DNA from: Mastigias papua | Taxonomy: Eukaryota > Cnidaria > Scyphozoa > Rhizostomeae > Mastigiidae | Reading direction: 5' to 3' | Assembly (NCBI GenBank): GCA_964019165.1 | Contig: OZ025283.1 | Span: 7,501-71,500 of the forward strand | DNA length: 64,000 bases | In this document: one piece after another, positions 1-12,800 of the stretch | How positions within the stretch are numbered: the stretch's first letter is position 1 | Layout of the letters: each line of letters begins with the position of its first letter | The notes under the pieces: model-generated | Told to the model about the DNA's origin: nothing | Databases searched by the model: none | The model's input: only the letters and a program-made list of their open reading frames with translations | Translations under genes and position numbers: made by a program

Positions 1-1414
1 ACAATTTAGCATGGCCTAGAACAATAAACATATCATCACAATATTGTAAAAGAACAGCAACAATCTATCGAATCAAATCAATAAGATGCGAGAGATGGCA
101 GGTCCACATGTAGCCAGCTCTGCCGTGGTTTATAACTTGGTCAAACAAATAACTTATGTGTGTATGTATGTTTGTATGCAGAGGAAGTGTCATGGCGAAA
201 TACCACTGAGGGATGCTCAAGGAAGCTGGTTCAGAATACTGAAATAATGTGTGTAATACGAAACATTTCTAATGACACAGGTGATTCACCTAGTAGCAGT
301 AAGTGCAAATTATCCTTCAGGTCAAAGGGCAGCATCGATCCACAGCAAAAAATTCCGTTAACTGAAAGCTCAGCATTCCTTATCGATCTTAATCTAAACC
401 CATGTCAAGAAGCAAATAATAGACTCTGATATAGGAGGGATAAGAACAGTAAACATCTTGATTATGGTACATCACTATTTAGTAGGGAAAGGACGGTGAT
501 TTTGCTAACAGATTCAAACTGCTTGGAGAGGAACTGTCATGGCGATAATAGCTCCAAGGGAAGGTGTTGGAATGAGGTTGATAACAGCGACATAAGTAGC
601 CACAAACAGTAGACAACACACACAATAAGATAAAGCATATACATGAAAACTCAAAGAAAGCCTTTTGGTAGGAAAAAAGAGACTTACCATTTAGGACACA
701 CTGACTACTTTGTCCTCTGATTCAAAGGGTAATTTATGACCTCGAGGACACTCCCCAAAATGTAAGCTAAGTGATCGCAACCCGACCAGTTGTGAATACA
801 CATCAAACGCAAGCAAAATAGGCAGCATTATAGCACATAAAGCAACTTTAACCTTCCTGCCAATAGTTGCTCAGAATATAGCACAAATAGCAACATCAAT
901 TAGCGATTAGACTCAAACAGCCTGGAAGGGAAGTGTCATGGTGATATTCTAGAAAGAGAGCGCACTGGTATTTCGCGTAAAACATTGATGTAAATAGCTC
1001 ATAAAAGTAGGCAATGGAGATATTAGACAAAGAACATGTTGGCAAACTACAATGGAACACTACAGTACAAAACTAGCGACTCACCTGGGAGTAAACGAGC
1101 CAAACTTTCTCCACTACAACAACCAAGAACAAACCAAGCGAACTGTACCTGTAATGAGAGCAGTTTATATGGTTGCGGATGACAACAATGGAGGACAACA
1201 AAGGCAATCAAAGTTGAAGGAGAGAGCTTCCAATATCTCATAAGAAAACATAGATAGAAAGAAAAGCAAAACGGTTTGCAAAACAGACACTATGATACAG
1301 TAGGAGTCGAATCCCAATGCAAGCAAGGGTCTCATCAAGAAAATGCTCAAAAGCTATCGTAGCAGCACCCTTGATCCAAGCTCATTTGCATTTTGGCATT
1401 TTAGTATATAGTGA
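1..1414 (-). mobile_element. Divergent Helitron-family segment, 5' end only
   Basis: Read on the minus strand, this segment starts at 1414 with TCACTATATACTAA, nearly identical to the TCTCTATATACTAA that begins the two Helitron copies at 13821 and 37024. Inside it, near 515-570 and again near 925-945, are blocks resembling the copy-2 sequence around 36483-36530 (CTTGGAGAAGAACTGTCATG, then a GGGAAGGTGG-like stretch). This suggests an older or different member of the same non-autonomous family. The 3' hairpin end would lie left of the window, so the extent is unknown. The short open frames at 160-429 and 1047-1350 have no recognisable domain and I treat them as chance. Confidence 0.45.
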
Positions 1415-1641
1415 TGGGGTGTATAAGACATTCAAAGAATTTTTTGAGAGGCCCGCTTGCATTATATAATTTTGTAGCTTATTGCATTATATAATTATTA
1501 CAAGAATTGTTTTTTTGGGGGGTTGTCACAAGTGTTTAATATGACAATCTGATTGGATGAATGTTATCATCGAATTGAACTATGTGATTATATTAATTGT
1601 GAACCAATTTCACAAAACTTATTACCAAGCAAATAAACACA

Positions 1642-2225
1642 ATGGTTGATGGTAGCAAAATGGAAAGACTTACTATATCTAGAATACCTCTGCATGCACT
1701 AGTAGTGCATACAAACCCAGAGGGTCAACAAGTAATCCTAGACCTAGGTGAACTAGGTCCAGGAGACATTATTTTTCTTAGCTCATGTGGTATGTATTTT
1801 CCTCAATTCATTTTTTATATAGTTTAAGTGCTCTGATAAACATTTCTTATAAATAGTTTAAGCGTTCTGATAAAAAGGTTGTATTATCTGACAATAATTT
1901 CTTCTTTTTTAGAAGGTAGACTATTAGAGGCATGGGGCCATTGTCGGGAGCATTTCCGCACAGTTTATCAAAACGAAAGAGCAAGATTTCAAGCGCAACA
2001 AACAGTAAGTTTGTTTGATAAGTTTCTTACATTATGAGTGCATATTTGTCTTGAGTTTAAAACACAGTTCTTGATAATAATAATTAAAAACTTGCGTTAT
2101 CATATACATTAGAACAGATTGAGAAGAAGAAGGCAGACATTGCTAAGACAGGAGAGATGAAGAGAAGAGTTACAAAATCAAAGAAGACAAAGAGTAGAGA
2201 ATGGCCGAGAAAACAGAAGGTCTAA
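1642..2225 (+). CDS. Possible three-exon gene, unknown function
   Basis: An ATG at 1642 opens a frame that runs to a GT donor at 1790. A pyrimidine-rich tract ending in AG at 1911-1912 precedes a second open exon (1913-2004), followed by a GTAAGT donor. A third exon after the AG at 2116-2117 runs to TAA at 2223-2225. The three exons total 348 nt, exactly 115 codons plus stop, and phases match at both junctions. The protein has an N-terminal part with short hydrophobic stretches, a middle rich in Trp, His and Arg, and a very basic lysine/arginine-rich tail that could bind nucleic acid or act as a nuclear signal. I do not recognise the family. It could be a host gene or an exonised transposon piece. 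Splicing is inferred only from consensus sites and kept phase. Confidence 0.4.
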
Positions 2226-2460
2226 TGAAGAGGAGGCGGAAGACTGCCTCATACGTTTTGAAAATGTCTTTAGTGACTTTCACTGCCAGCAATGTCGAAA
2301 AGGGTTCCATTCTGCTTGTAAGCTACAGTGGGTAGCATATGCAAGCAAAGGGGAAGGAGTGTTTTCTGCCGTGATTGCAGACATATGCCTGCATCTTTTC
2401 TTCCCGTATAGAGGGTAGACAACAACTTATCCTTTTTCAACATTATTAACAACGAAATTC
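2226..2460 (+). pseudogene. Cysteine/histidine-rich coding relic
   Basis: Just after the stop at 2225, a frame starting near 2226 encodes an acidic stretch followed by CxxC, CRKGFHSACK and, one frame later, a CRDCRH-like motif. The Cys/His spacing suggests a zinc-binding finger interrupted by one frameshift near 2360. No start codon or family could be assigned. It could be a further part of the preceding gene model or a transposon remnant. The rest of the stretch to 3381 is AT-rich with nothing I can identify. Confidence 0.2.
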
Positions 2461-3381
2461 ATTCTCACTGTTGTGAGAAACATTTTGAGGTTCCTATATC
2501 TTCATTAAACCTTATTGTGAGTGTAAATAGTTTTAATTCATAGTTTAAAAATTGTAAATAGTTTAGTAATAAGTCAAATTTTGTTTGCAAATAGTTTTCA
2601 ATTGTTTTTCAAATTAATCAAAGTATTCAAATTATTGTAAATTATTCAAATTATTATAAATTATTCAAATTATTATAAAGCAAAAAACAAGAAAATACCA
2701 AGATCAGCCATCAAACAACAAACTGCACATGATAAAACAAAAGACTATATTTGATTTTCACTATAATATTTAGCATGAACCCTGATATATATTTATATAT
2801 ATTTTATTTCATACATCATTAAAATCCAGCGATGGTCTTAATCATCTCTTGTAAAAGTCATTGAATTTATCCAAGACTTCCGTCTTCCCAGCAACATTGC
2901 AAACAACTGCATAAACAATGTAACCATATGCAGAAATAATTCTTCCTAAATTTATGTCATCTCAGAAAACCTCTTCCAATATATTTTGGATAATGCCAGA
3001 TGCACTGCGTTTTGCTAGTTTCTCATAAATATCACTTCTCAGAACTTCTTCTTTTCTTATCTCGGTAGTGGTGGTTTTTGCATTTCTTCTCTCTTTAGCT
3101 GAATATTGTCTCACATTATTATTGTTCATTAAATCGATAACACATTCTATAAGCTTGTATTCATCCATGGCCTCTGAAATAACTAAACATAGTCGCACTC
3201 ATTATATATGTGGGTGGGATTTTTTTCTTACAATAACTATATTCATATAATGGTGCTCTGAATGCAAGTAGAACACGTGAATCTTCCTCTGAGACATTAT
3301 CAACCAATTTATTCCACAGATTTATTATCAAAAGCCTGAAATCTGTTGTTTTGGTGATAAGTATTATCCTCCATCTAAGTA

Positions 3382-4680
3382 CGAGAGTCACTCTGAAATT
3401 ATTGAGAAATTCAAAAACCAGAAAATATATCAGGCTTAAATTTCCACATCTTCTCAAAATAATCACCATCACATTGTACGCAGAGTTTCATTCGATTAAC
3501 CCAAGCAATAAAACAGTTAGCCCATTGTTCATGTGATAGGTCCAACATGGTACTACCAAATGCATTAACTGCATCATCAGGAGTGCCAAACTTTGTCCTT
3601 TTCAATTTCTCTTTCACTGTTGGAGAGAGAAAGAAGTGACATGGTGCCAAATCTGGTGAAAATGGTGGATGGGTCACCAATTGGATGGAATTTTGCGTGA
3701 AAAAGTCCATGGTTTGAGCAGCTGTGTGAGCAGATGCATTGTCGTGGTACCAGAAGAGCCTCTGCAGCTCACTTCTAGGGTGTTTGCTTTGCCAGGCATC
3801 GATAACATGTGGTATGCAGTGGTTTACATACCAAGTTGCATTCACTGTCTGCTGATTGTCTAGCAGAACTGTAGCTACATGGCCCGTTTTCCCAAAGAAC
3901 CATGCAATCATTTTTTTCCAATGCTTCACACCCTCTTATATTTCTGTGGGAGTTGCTCATCAGGGCCGATCCAAATGGACGATTGGCACTTTGTTTCAGG
4001 GTCACATTGATATATCCAACTCACATCCCCTGTTACAATATCGTATGCCTGCTTAGACTTGCCATGGTCAAACTTTTCCAGCATGAATTGGCAACAACTT
4101 ACACGACACCCCTTTTCACTCCTCAGTCAATGAATGGGGCACACAATGGGCCGAAAACTTCCTAAGCTTTAGATGCTCATGTAATATTGAATTTAATGCA
4201 GTAGCTCCTATATTTATTCTCTCCTGCATCATAATATACGTCATTCAGCCATCTACTTTCAGCATATTTTCTACAGCAGAAATGGTTTCAGGCAATACTG
4301 CTGTTGGGGGCCTTCCTGGGTGGGGTCATCTTGCAAGCTCTCCCTGTCCCCTCTAAATTCCGCAAACCACCTAAAAGGAATTGCCCTAGATGATGCAACA
4401 TTGCTAAATGTCTCCAGAAGCTGTTTGAGGCACTCCTCTTGTGATAAACCTCTCTTAAAATCATTGTAAATCATCACACGATAATAGCATAGCTCAAGCT
4501 CCATTTTGAAATCTGTAAAAGAGCACAGGTGAAGAACTAAGAAAATTATCAAACATCATGGCACTGGTGGAAATGGACAAAATTTTGAAAACACCCTAAG
4601 AAAAGAGTAAATAACTTAAATATGGACGAACAATATGATGCATGGTGGGAACTATCTCAATAATTTTGGAGTGACCCTCA
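3382..4680 (-). mobile_element. mariner-family transposon with TIRs and TA target sites
   Basis: The ends are inverted repeats. The left end begins CGAGAGTCACTC after a TA at 3380-3381. The right end, read on the other strand, begins TGAGGGTCACTCC and is followed by TA at 4681-4682. About 28 bp match with four mismatches, and the match continues into AAATTATTGAGA. The length of 1,299 bp and the TA duplication are typical of mariner. The interior carries a decayed transposase on the minus strand. Confidence 0.88.
3411..4552 (-). pseudogene. Degenerate mariner transposase
   Basis: Two recognisable blocks lie in order on the minus strand. The N-terminal helix-turn-helix region (4271-4510; FKRGLSQEECLKQLLETF, then WFAEF) is the DNA-binding part. 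The catalytic part (3411-3929) has WYHDNASAHTA with the second catalytic Asp, and SPDLAPCHFFL. In the family the residue after APC or APS is the third catalytic Asp; here it is His (GAC to CAC), so the enzyme would be inactive even if read through. Between 3930 and 4270 the coding sequence passes through several frames, with homologous fragments visible near 3775-4005. The gene is dead by both frameshift and active-site loss. Confidence 0.85.
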
Positions 4681-5110
4681 TATCTCCACAGTTGATACCT
4701 CTCCTCTATTTGACACAACTTCAAGAAGATGCGGCTGTAGCAAGACATGATCAAAATCAACTACATTGCAGTTTAAGCACAATACTTTTTGCCTTTCCCC
4801 ATTAGTAACTATGTAGTAACTATGTACACAGCATTCCCAGTTTGTATTCAATCCTGGTAATAGCCGGGATACATCAATAGATATATTAAATGATTTCACA
4901 TTCAGATAATAGATTCGATGCATACTTAAAAAGCATCTGCTCGTTGTCTATATATAGTTTTCATTGACAAAATGTGTTTTGAAAAAATTATAAAAAATGT
5001 TACTGTACTATCAAGAATCAATCATGAAATCGTTTTTTCCGAGAGCTAACATGTCTTATAAAAGAATTTTTTCCCCAACTCAAATTTGATGGACAATGGG
5101 AGGTTGCATT
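4681..5110. other. Stretch with no identified feature
   Basis: AT-rich DNA between the mariner and the next coding relic. The 81-residue open frame on the minus strand (4678-4923) starts inside the mariner target site and has no recognisable motif. I see no repeat, RNA or regulatory signal here. Confidence 0.4.
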
Positions 5111-5515
5111 ATATGATATGGCATTACATAATAGCAAACCAAATAAAAACAATCCTGTTGAGAAAATAGTTACAAAGAGTGACTTTCCCAAATTTTCAGA
5201 AGTGGGAAGAGAATGGTCTGACAAGCATGTAGTACTATTTATGATGAGAATTACTTTTGACAATCATTTATCAGAGAGGAAAGAGAGGTTGGCTTTTTAG
5301 AGCCAGGAGGTGTGGACGCAACCAATAAGCCTAGGAAGGCTTTTAAAGCGTTTCAATATGGTAATAATCAAGGATTTGGTACACAATCATCACTGTTTGA
5401 TAACTTGAGTTATCAATTATCCTCTAAAACACTTCTAGCCACTCAAGAACAATATGTAGCTGTATCTAGCCACTTGCTAATAGATTATTGGAAAAAGACC
5501 CAAACAGACAACTAA
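5070..5515 (+). pseudogene. Coding relic of unknown family
   Basis: Around 5070-5300 one frame reads FFPQLKFDGQWEVALYDM and continues for about 60 residues. A second frame (5312-5515) follows after a stop. The FDGQWEVALYDM-like phrase resembles the hydrophobic turn found near the start of Polinton penton-like proteins, but this is a short impression and nothing else around it supports a Polinton. The two frames could be parts of one broken gene. From 5516 to about 6800 I see no coding sequence that I can support. A TGCGTTCAGACTGAACGC stretch at 5910-5930 resembles a Harbinger-type end, but I found no partner. Confidence 0.2.
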
Positions 5516-6804
5516 CAATAACACAACTTTGCGATTTATTAACAAATTCTTTGGGCTCTTACTTCAAAGAGCTTGGCATTTCTATCATCATCAGAGACCT
5601 CTGGTTCTAATATGGTGATGAGTTTCTTGCGTGAGTAATGATGTAGATAATGGTCGCAATAAGTGCAAAATAGTGGTAGATTTGAAACAATTGTCACAAG
5701 GCCAAGCTTCTGGAAACCCCTCGGTAACTAGGATAATACTTTTGGAGTTTGGATAAAGACTTCTTTGAGTACTGCTTCAGACAAGAATCTTGGAATCGCC
5801 CCATTCTGAATAATGCTTAAAGCCAGAAGTAGTCCAGCAGTGAAGTATTTTTCAGGCAAATCTTCCTTTATTCCTCTTGCAAAATACTTTCCCTGATTTC
5901 TCTTAGGCTGCGTTCAGACTGAACGCTAGTAAAAGATTGTTGGCGGCTAACTGAGAGTACGCACTGGATCTGCAGATCTACTGTTCAGGCTGGGTGCTTG
6001 TGCTTGCTCGTTCTGTAGAGGAAATCCAAATGGAAACCACAGGAAGAAACGTGATATCTGATATCTAGAATTTCAAATTGTATTGTTTAGGGCTATATGA
6101 ATTGCTACAGATGACTCCATTATCGCTAGTGCAGGAAAATTGGTATATACCTCCTAAATCAGGATATATATCAACTCAAGAGAGTATCATCTTTTACTTT
6201 AAATGAAACATTATGAAGTTTGTATCAATATACAAGAGTGAAAAAGCTATAAGGCATCTTTTTATGTTATTTTAGAAGCTCTATCTCCACATTTTGATGT
6301 TAACTAAGAAGCAAGCCACTCAATTTATAAAGGACAACTACTTTGTCACTGAGATTAAATGGTTCATCTGCCACATTGTGTGTTCTCAGTCTACTATTCA
6401 CCAAAACAAATTCGAAGGATTTTGTTTCCTCTGCTTTACTGCCATTGGATGACTCTCACTTTTTCTTGTTCTGCGGTCTGAGTGAGCCATTCTGCAGAGG
6501 ACCTTAACTGTTCACATTCATTAAGCCTTCGAAAGCCCCCTCCTTCTGTGGATGATTTGATCACTGCCCTTGCATGATAGAGTGCTGATGCAATAGGGGT
6601 CTGCAGTGACGATTTACTGAACTTGATATCACTAACAGTCTCTGTGTGCAAATTTTCTGAATTTCAGTGCAAAGTCTGGAAGCATCGTTGAGACATCTCG
6701 CAGGACTTCACACGCACTCTTATTCACTACCATTATGGTCATTTGTCACAATTTGTAAAAAGTTGGTGGAGGATCATATGCACATGTTTACCTTTGCCCC
6801 ATTG

Positions 6805-9800
6805 AGCTGATTGAATTCTCAGTTTGAACATTGAATAAAGACGTTGAATATTGAACTATCACAATTGACCATTGAGTGAAGACGTTGTACATTGAATTGT
6901 CAGAGTTGAACATTAAATGAAGAAGTTGAATATTGAATTATCACAGTTAAAATTGAATGAAGAAGTTGAACATTGAATTGTAATAGTTGAACATGGAATT
7001 ATCATAGTTGAATATTGAATGAAGAAGTTGGACTTTGAATTGTGATAGTTAAACATGGAATTATCATATTTGAATTATTGAATGAAGAAGTTGGACATTG
7101 AAGTGTGATAGTTGAATATGGAATTATCATAGTTGACTTTTGAATGACGAAGTTGGACTTTGAATTGTGATACTTACACATGGAATTATCATATTTGAAT
7201 ATTGAATGAAGAAGTTGGACATTGAATTGTGATAGTTGAATATGGAATTATGATAGCTGACTTTTGAATGAAGGAGTTGACCATTGAATTCTGATAGTTA
7301 AACATGGAATTATCATAGTTGACTATTGACTGAAGAACTTGAACATTGAATTGTGATAGTTGAACATAGAATTATCATAGTTGAATATTGAGTGAAGAAG
7401 TTGGACATTGACTTGTGATAGTTAAACATGGAAATATCATAGTTGAATATTGACTGAGGAAGTTGAACATTGAATTGTGATAGTTGAACATTGAATTGTC
7501 ATAGTTGAATATTGAATGAAGACGTTGGACATTGAATTGTGATCGTTAAACATGGACTTATCATACTTGTATAATGAATGAAGAAGTTGAACATTGAATT
7601 GTGATAGATAAACATAGAATTATCATAGTTGAATATTGAATGAGGAAGTTAGACATTGAATTGTCATAGTTGAAAATTGAATGATGAAGGTGAATATTGA
7701 ATTATCACAGTTGAAAATTGAATGAAGAAGTTGTATATTGAAATGTGATAGTTAAACATGGAATTATCATAGTTGAATATTGAATGAAGAAGTTGGACAT
7801 TGAATTTTGATAGTTAAACATGGAATTATCATAGTTGAATGTTGAATGAAGAAGTTAGACATTGAATTGTCATAGTTGAAAAATGAATGATGAAGGTGAA
7901 TATTGAATTATCACAGTTGAAAATTGAATGAAGAAGTTGTATATTGAAATGTGATAGTTAAACATGGAAGTATCATAGTTGAATATTGAATGAAAAAGTT
8001 GGACATTGAATTGTGATAGTTAAACATGGAATTATCATAGTTGAATATCGAATGAAGAAGTTGAACATTGAATTGTGATAGTTGAATATGGACTTAACAT
8101 AGTTGAATAATGAATGAAGAAATTGGACATTGACTTGTAATAGTTGAACATGGAATTAACAAAGTTGAATATTGAATGACGAAGTTGGACATTGAATTGT
8201 GATAGTTAAACATGGAATTATCATAGTTGAATATTGAATGAAACAGTTGAACATTGAATTGTGATAGTTGAACATGGAATTATCATAATTGAATAATGAA
8301 TGAAGACGTTGGACATTGAATTGTGATAATTAGACATGGAATTATCATAGTTGACTATTGACTGAAAAAGGTGAACATTGAATTGTGATAGTTGAACATG
8401 GAATTATCATAGTTGAATATCGAATGAAGAAGTTGAACATTGAATTGTGATAGTTGAACATGGACTTAACATAGTTGAATAATGAATGAAGAAATTGGAC
8501 ATTGACTTGTAATAGTTGAACATGGAATTAACAAAGTTGAATATTGAATGACGAAGTTGGACATTGAATTGTGATAGTTAAACATGGAATTATCATAGTT
8601 GAATATTGAATGAAAAAGTTGAACATTGAATTGTGATAGTTGAACATAGAATTATCATAGTTGAATAATGAATGAAGACGTTGGACATTGAATTATGATA
8701 ATTAGACATGGAATTATCATAGTTGACTATTGACTGACAAAGGTGAACATTGAATTGTGATAGTTGACCATAGACTTATCACAGTTGAATATTTAGTGAA
8801 GAAGTTGGACATTGACTTGTGATAGTTAAATATGGAATTATCATAGTTGACTATTGAATGAGGAACTTGAACATTGAATTGTGATAGTTGAACATGGAAT
8901 TATGATAGTTGAATATTGAATGAAGAAGGGGGACATTGACTTGTCATAGTTGAAAATTCAATGATGAAGTTGAATATTGAATTATCACAGCTGAAAATTG
9001 AATGAAGACGTTGGACATTGAATTGTGATAGTTAAACATTGAATTATTATAGTTGAATATTGAATGAAGAAGTTGGACATTGAATTGTGATAGATAAACA
9101 TGGAATTATCATAGTTGAATATTGAATGAGGAAGTTTGACAATTGAATTGTGATAGTTGAATATTGAATTATCACAGTTGAAATTTGAATGAAGAAGTTG
9201 GACATTGAATAGTGATAGTTAAACATGGAAGTATCATAGTTGAATATTGAATGAAGAAGTTGGACATTGACTTGTGATAGTTCAACATGGACTTAACATA
9301 GTTGACTAATGAATGAAGAAGTTGGATATTGTAATGTGATAGTTAAACATGGAATTATCATAGTTGAATAATGAATGAAAAAATTGGACATTGACTTGTG
9401 ATAGTTGAACATGGAATTAACATAGTTGACTATTGAATGACGAAGGTGAACATTGGCTTGTGATAGTTGAACATGGACTTAACATAGTTGAATAATGAAT
9501 GAGGAGATTGAATATTGAATTGTGATAGTTAAACATGGAATAAACATAGTTGAATATTGAATGAAGAAGTTGGACATTGAATTGTGATAGTTGAATATGG
9601 AATTATCATAATTGAATAATGACTGAAGATGTTCGACATTGAATTGTGGTAGTTGAACATGGATTTAACATAGTTTAATATTGACTAAAGAAGTTGAACA
9701 TTGAATTGTCATAGTTGAACATGGAATTATCATAGTTGAATCTTGAATGAAGAAGTTGGACATTGAATTGTGATAGTTAAACATGGAATTATCATAGCTG

Positions 9801-12800
9801 AATATTGAATGAAGAAGTTGAACATTGAATTGTGATAGTTGACTATGGAAGTAACATGGTTGAATAAAGAATGAAGAAGGTGGACATTGACTTCTGATAG
9901 GTAAACATGGAATTATCATAGTTGAATATTGAATGAAGAAGTTGAAGATTGAATTGTGATAGTTGAACATGGACTTATCGTAGTTGAGCAATGAATGAAG
10001 AAGTTGAACATTGAATTGTCATAGTTGAAAAGTGAATGATAAAATTGAATATTGAAGTATCACAGTTGAAAATGGACTGAAGAAATTACACATTGAATTG
10101 TGATAGTTGAACATGGAATTAACATAGTTGAATAATGACTGAAGACGTTGGACATTCAATTGTGATAGTTGAACATGGAATTATGATAGTTGAATAATGA
10201 ATGAGGAGGTTGAACATTGACTTGTGATAGTTAAACATGGAATAAACATAGGTGAATATTGAATGAAGAAGTTGGACATTGAATTGTGATAGTTGAATAT
10301 GGAATTATCATAATTGAATAATGAATGAAGATGTTCGACATTGAATTGTGGTAGTTGAACATGGATTTAACATAGTTTAATATTGAATAAAGAAGTTGAA
10401 CATTGAATTGTGATAGTTGAACATGGAATTATCATAGTTGAATATTGAATGAAGAAGTTGGACATTGAATTGTGATAGTTGAATATGGAATTATCATAAT
10501 TGAATAATGAATGAAGATATTCGACATTGAATTGTGGTAGTTGACTATGGAAGTAACATAGTTGAATAAAGAATGAAGAAGGTGGACATTGACTTCTGAT
10601 AGGTAAACATGGAATTATCATAGTTGAATAGTGAATGAAGAAGTTGAACATTGAATTGTGATAGTTGAACATGGACTTATCATAGTTGAATCTTGAATGA
10701 GGAAGTTGAACATTGAATTGTGATAGTTAAACATGGAATTATTACAGCTGAATATTGAATGAAGAAGTTGAAAATTGAATTGTGATAGTTGACTATGGAA
10801 GTAACATAGTTGAATAAAGAATGAAGAAGGTGGACATAGACTTCTGATAGGTAAACATGGAATTATCATAGTTGAATATTGAATGAAGAAGTTGAAGATT
10901 GAATTGTGATAGTTGAACATGGACTTATCGTAGTTGAGCAATGAATGAAGAAGTTGAACATTGAATTGTCATAGTTGAAAAGTGAATGATAAAATTGAAT
11001 ATTGAAGTATCACAGTTGAAAATGGACTGAAGAAATTACACATTGAATTGTGATAGTTGAACATGGAATTAACATAGTTGAATAATGACTGAAGACGTTG
11101 GACATTCAATTGTGATAGTTGAACATGGAATTATGATAGTTGAATAATGAATGAGGAGGTTGAACATTGACTTGTGATAGTTGACTATGGAAGTAACATG
11201 GTTGAATAAAGAATGAAGAAGGTGGACATTGACTTCTGATAGGTAAACATGGAATTATCATAGTTGAATATTGAATGAAGAAGTTGAAGATTGAATTGTG
11301 ATAGTTGAACATGGACTTATCGTAGTTGAGCAATGAATGAAGAAGTTGAACATTGAATTGTCATAGTTGAAAAGTGAATGATAAAATTGAATATTGAAGT
11401 ATCACAGTTGAAAATGGACTGAAGAAATTACACATTGAATTGTGATAGTTGAACATGGAATTAACATAGTTGAATAATGACTGAAGACGTTGGACATTCA
11501 ATTGTGATAGTTGAACATGGAATTATGATAGTTGAATAATGAATGAGGAGGTTGAACATTGACTTGTGATAGTTAAACATGGAATAAACATAGGTGAATA
11601 TTGAATGAAGAAGTTGGACATTGAATTGTGATAGTTGAATATGGAATTATCATAATTGAATAATGAATGAAGATGTTCGACATTGAATTGTGGTAGTTGA
11701 ACATGGATTTAACATAGTTTAATATTGAATAAAGAAGTTGAACATTGAATTGTGATAGTTGAACATGGAATTATCATAGTTGAATATTGAATGAAGAAGT
11801 TGGACATTGAATTGTGATAGTTGAATATGGAATTATCATAATTGAATAATGAATGAAGATGTTCGACATTGAATTGTGGTAGTTGAACATGGATTTAACA
11901 TAGTTTAATATTGAATAAAGAAGTTGAACATTGAATTGTGATAGTTGAACATGGAATTATCATAGTTGAATATTGAATGAAGAAGTTGGACATTGAATTG
12001 TGATAGTTGAATATGGAATTATCATAATTGAATAATGAATGAAGATGTTCGACATTGAATTGTGGTAGTTGACTATGGAGGTAACATAGTTGAATAAAGA
12101 ATGAAGAAGGTGGACATTGACTTCTGATAGGTAAACATGGAATTATCATAGTTGAATAGTGAATGAAGAAGTTGAACATTGAATTGTGATAGTTGAACAT
12201 GGACTTATCATAGTTGAATCTTGAATGAGGAAGTTGAACATTGAATTGTGATAGTTAAACATGGAATTATTACAGCTGAATATTGAATGAAGAAGTTGAA
12301 AATTGAATTGTGATAGTTGACTATGGAAGTAACATAGTTGAATAAAGAATGAAGAAGGTGGACATAGACTTCTGATAGGTAAACATGGAATTATCATAGT
12401 TGAATATTGAATGACGAAGTTGAACATTGAATTGTGATAGTTGAACATGGAATTATCATACTTGAGCAATGAATGAAGAAGTTGAACATTGAATTGTCAT
12501 AGTTGAAAAGTGAATGATGAAATTGAATATTGAATTATCACAGTTGAAAATGGAATGAAGAAATTGCACATTGAATTGTGATAGTTGAACATGGAATTAA
12601 CATAGTGGAATATTGAATGAAGAGGTTGGACATTGAATTGTGATAGTTGAACATGGAATTATCATAGTCGAATAATGACTGAGGACGTTGGACATTGACT
12701 TGTGATAGTTAGACATGGAATTATCATAGTTGAATAATGAATGAAGAGGTTCAACATTGAATTGTGATAGTTGAACATGGAATTAACATACTTGAATATT

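Noticed and set aside
5908..5930. Harbinger-like terminus GCTGCGTTCAGACTGAACGC
   Set aside because: The short stretch is self-complementary and no matching second end was found within the next kilobases.
9665..12469. Open frames of about 100 codons on the minus strand (MFNYHNSMFN.. type)
   Set aside because: They are the satellite monomer read in a frame without stops. The 62-bp period shifts frame each unit and there is no start context or domain.
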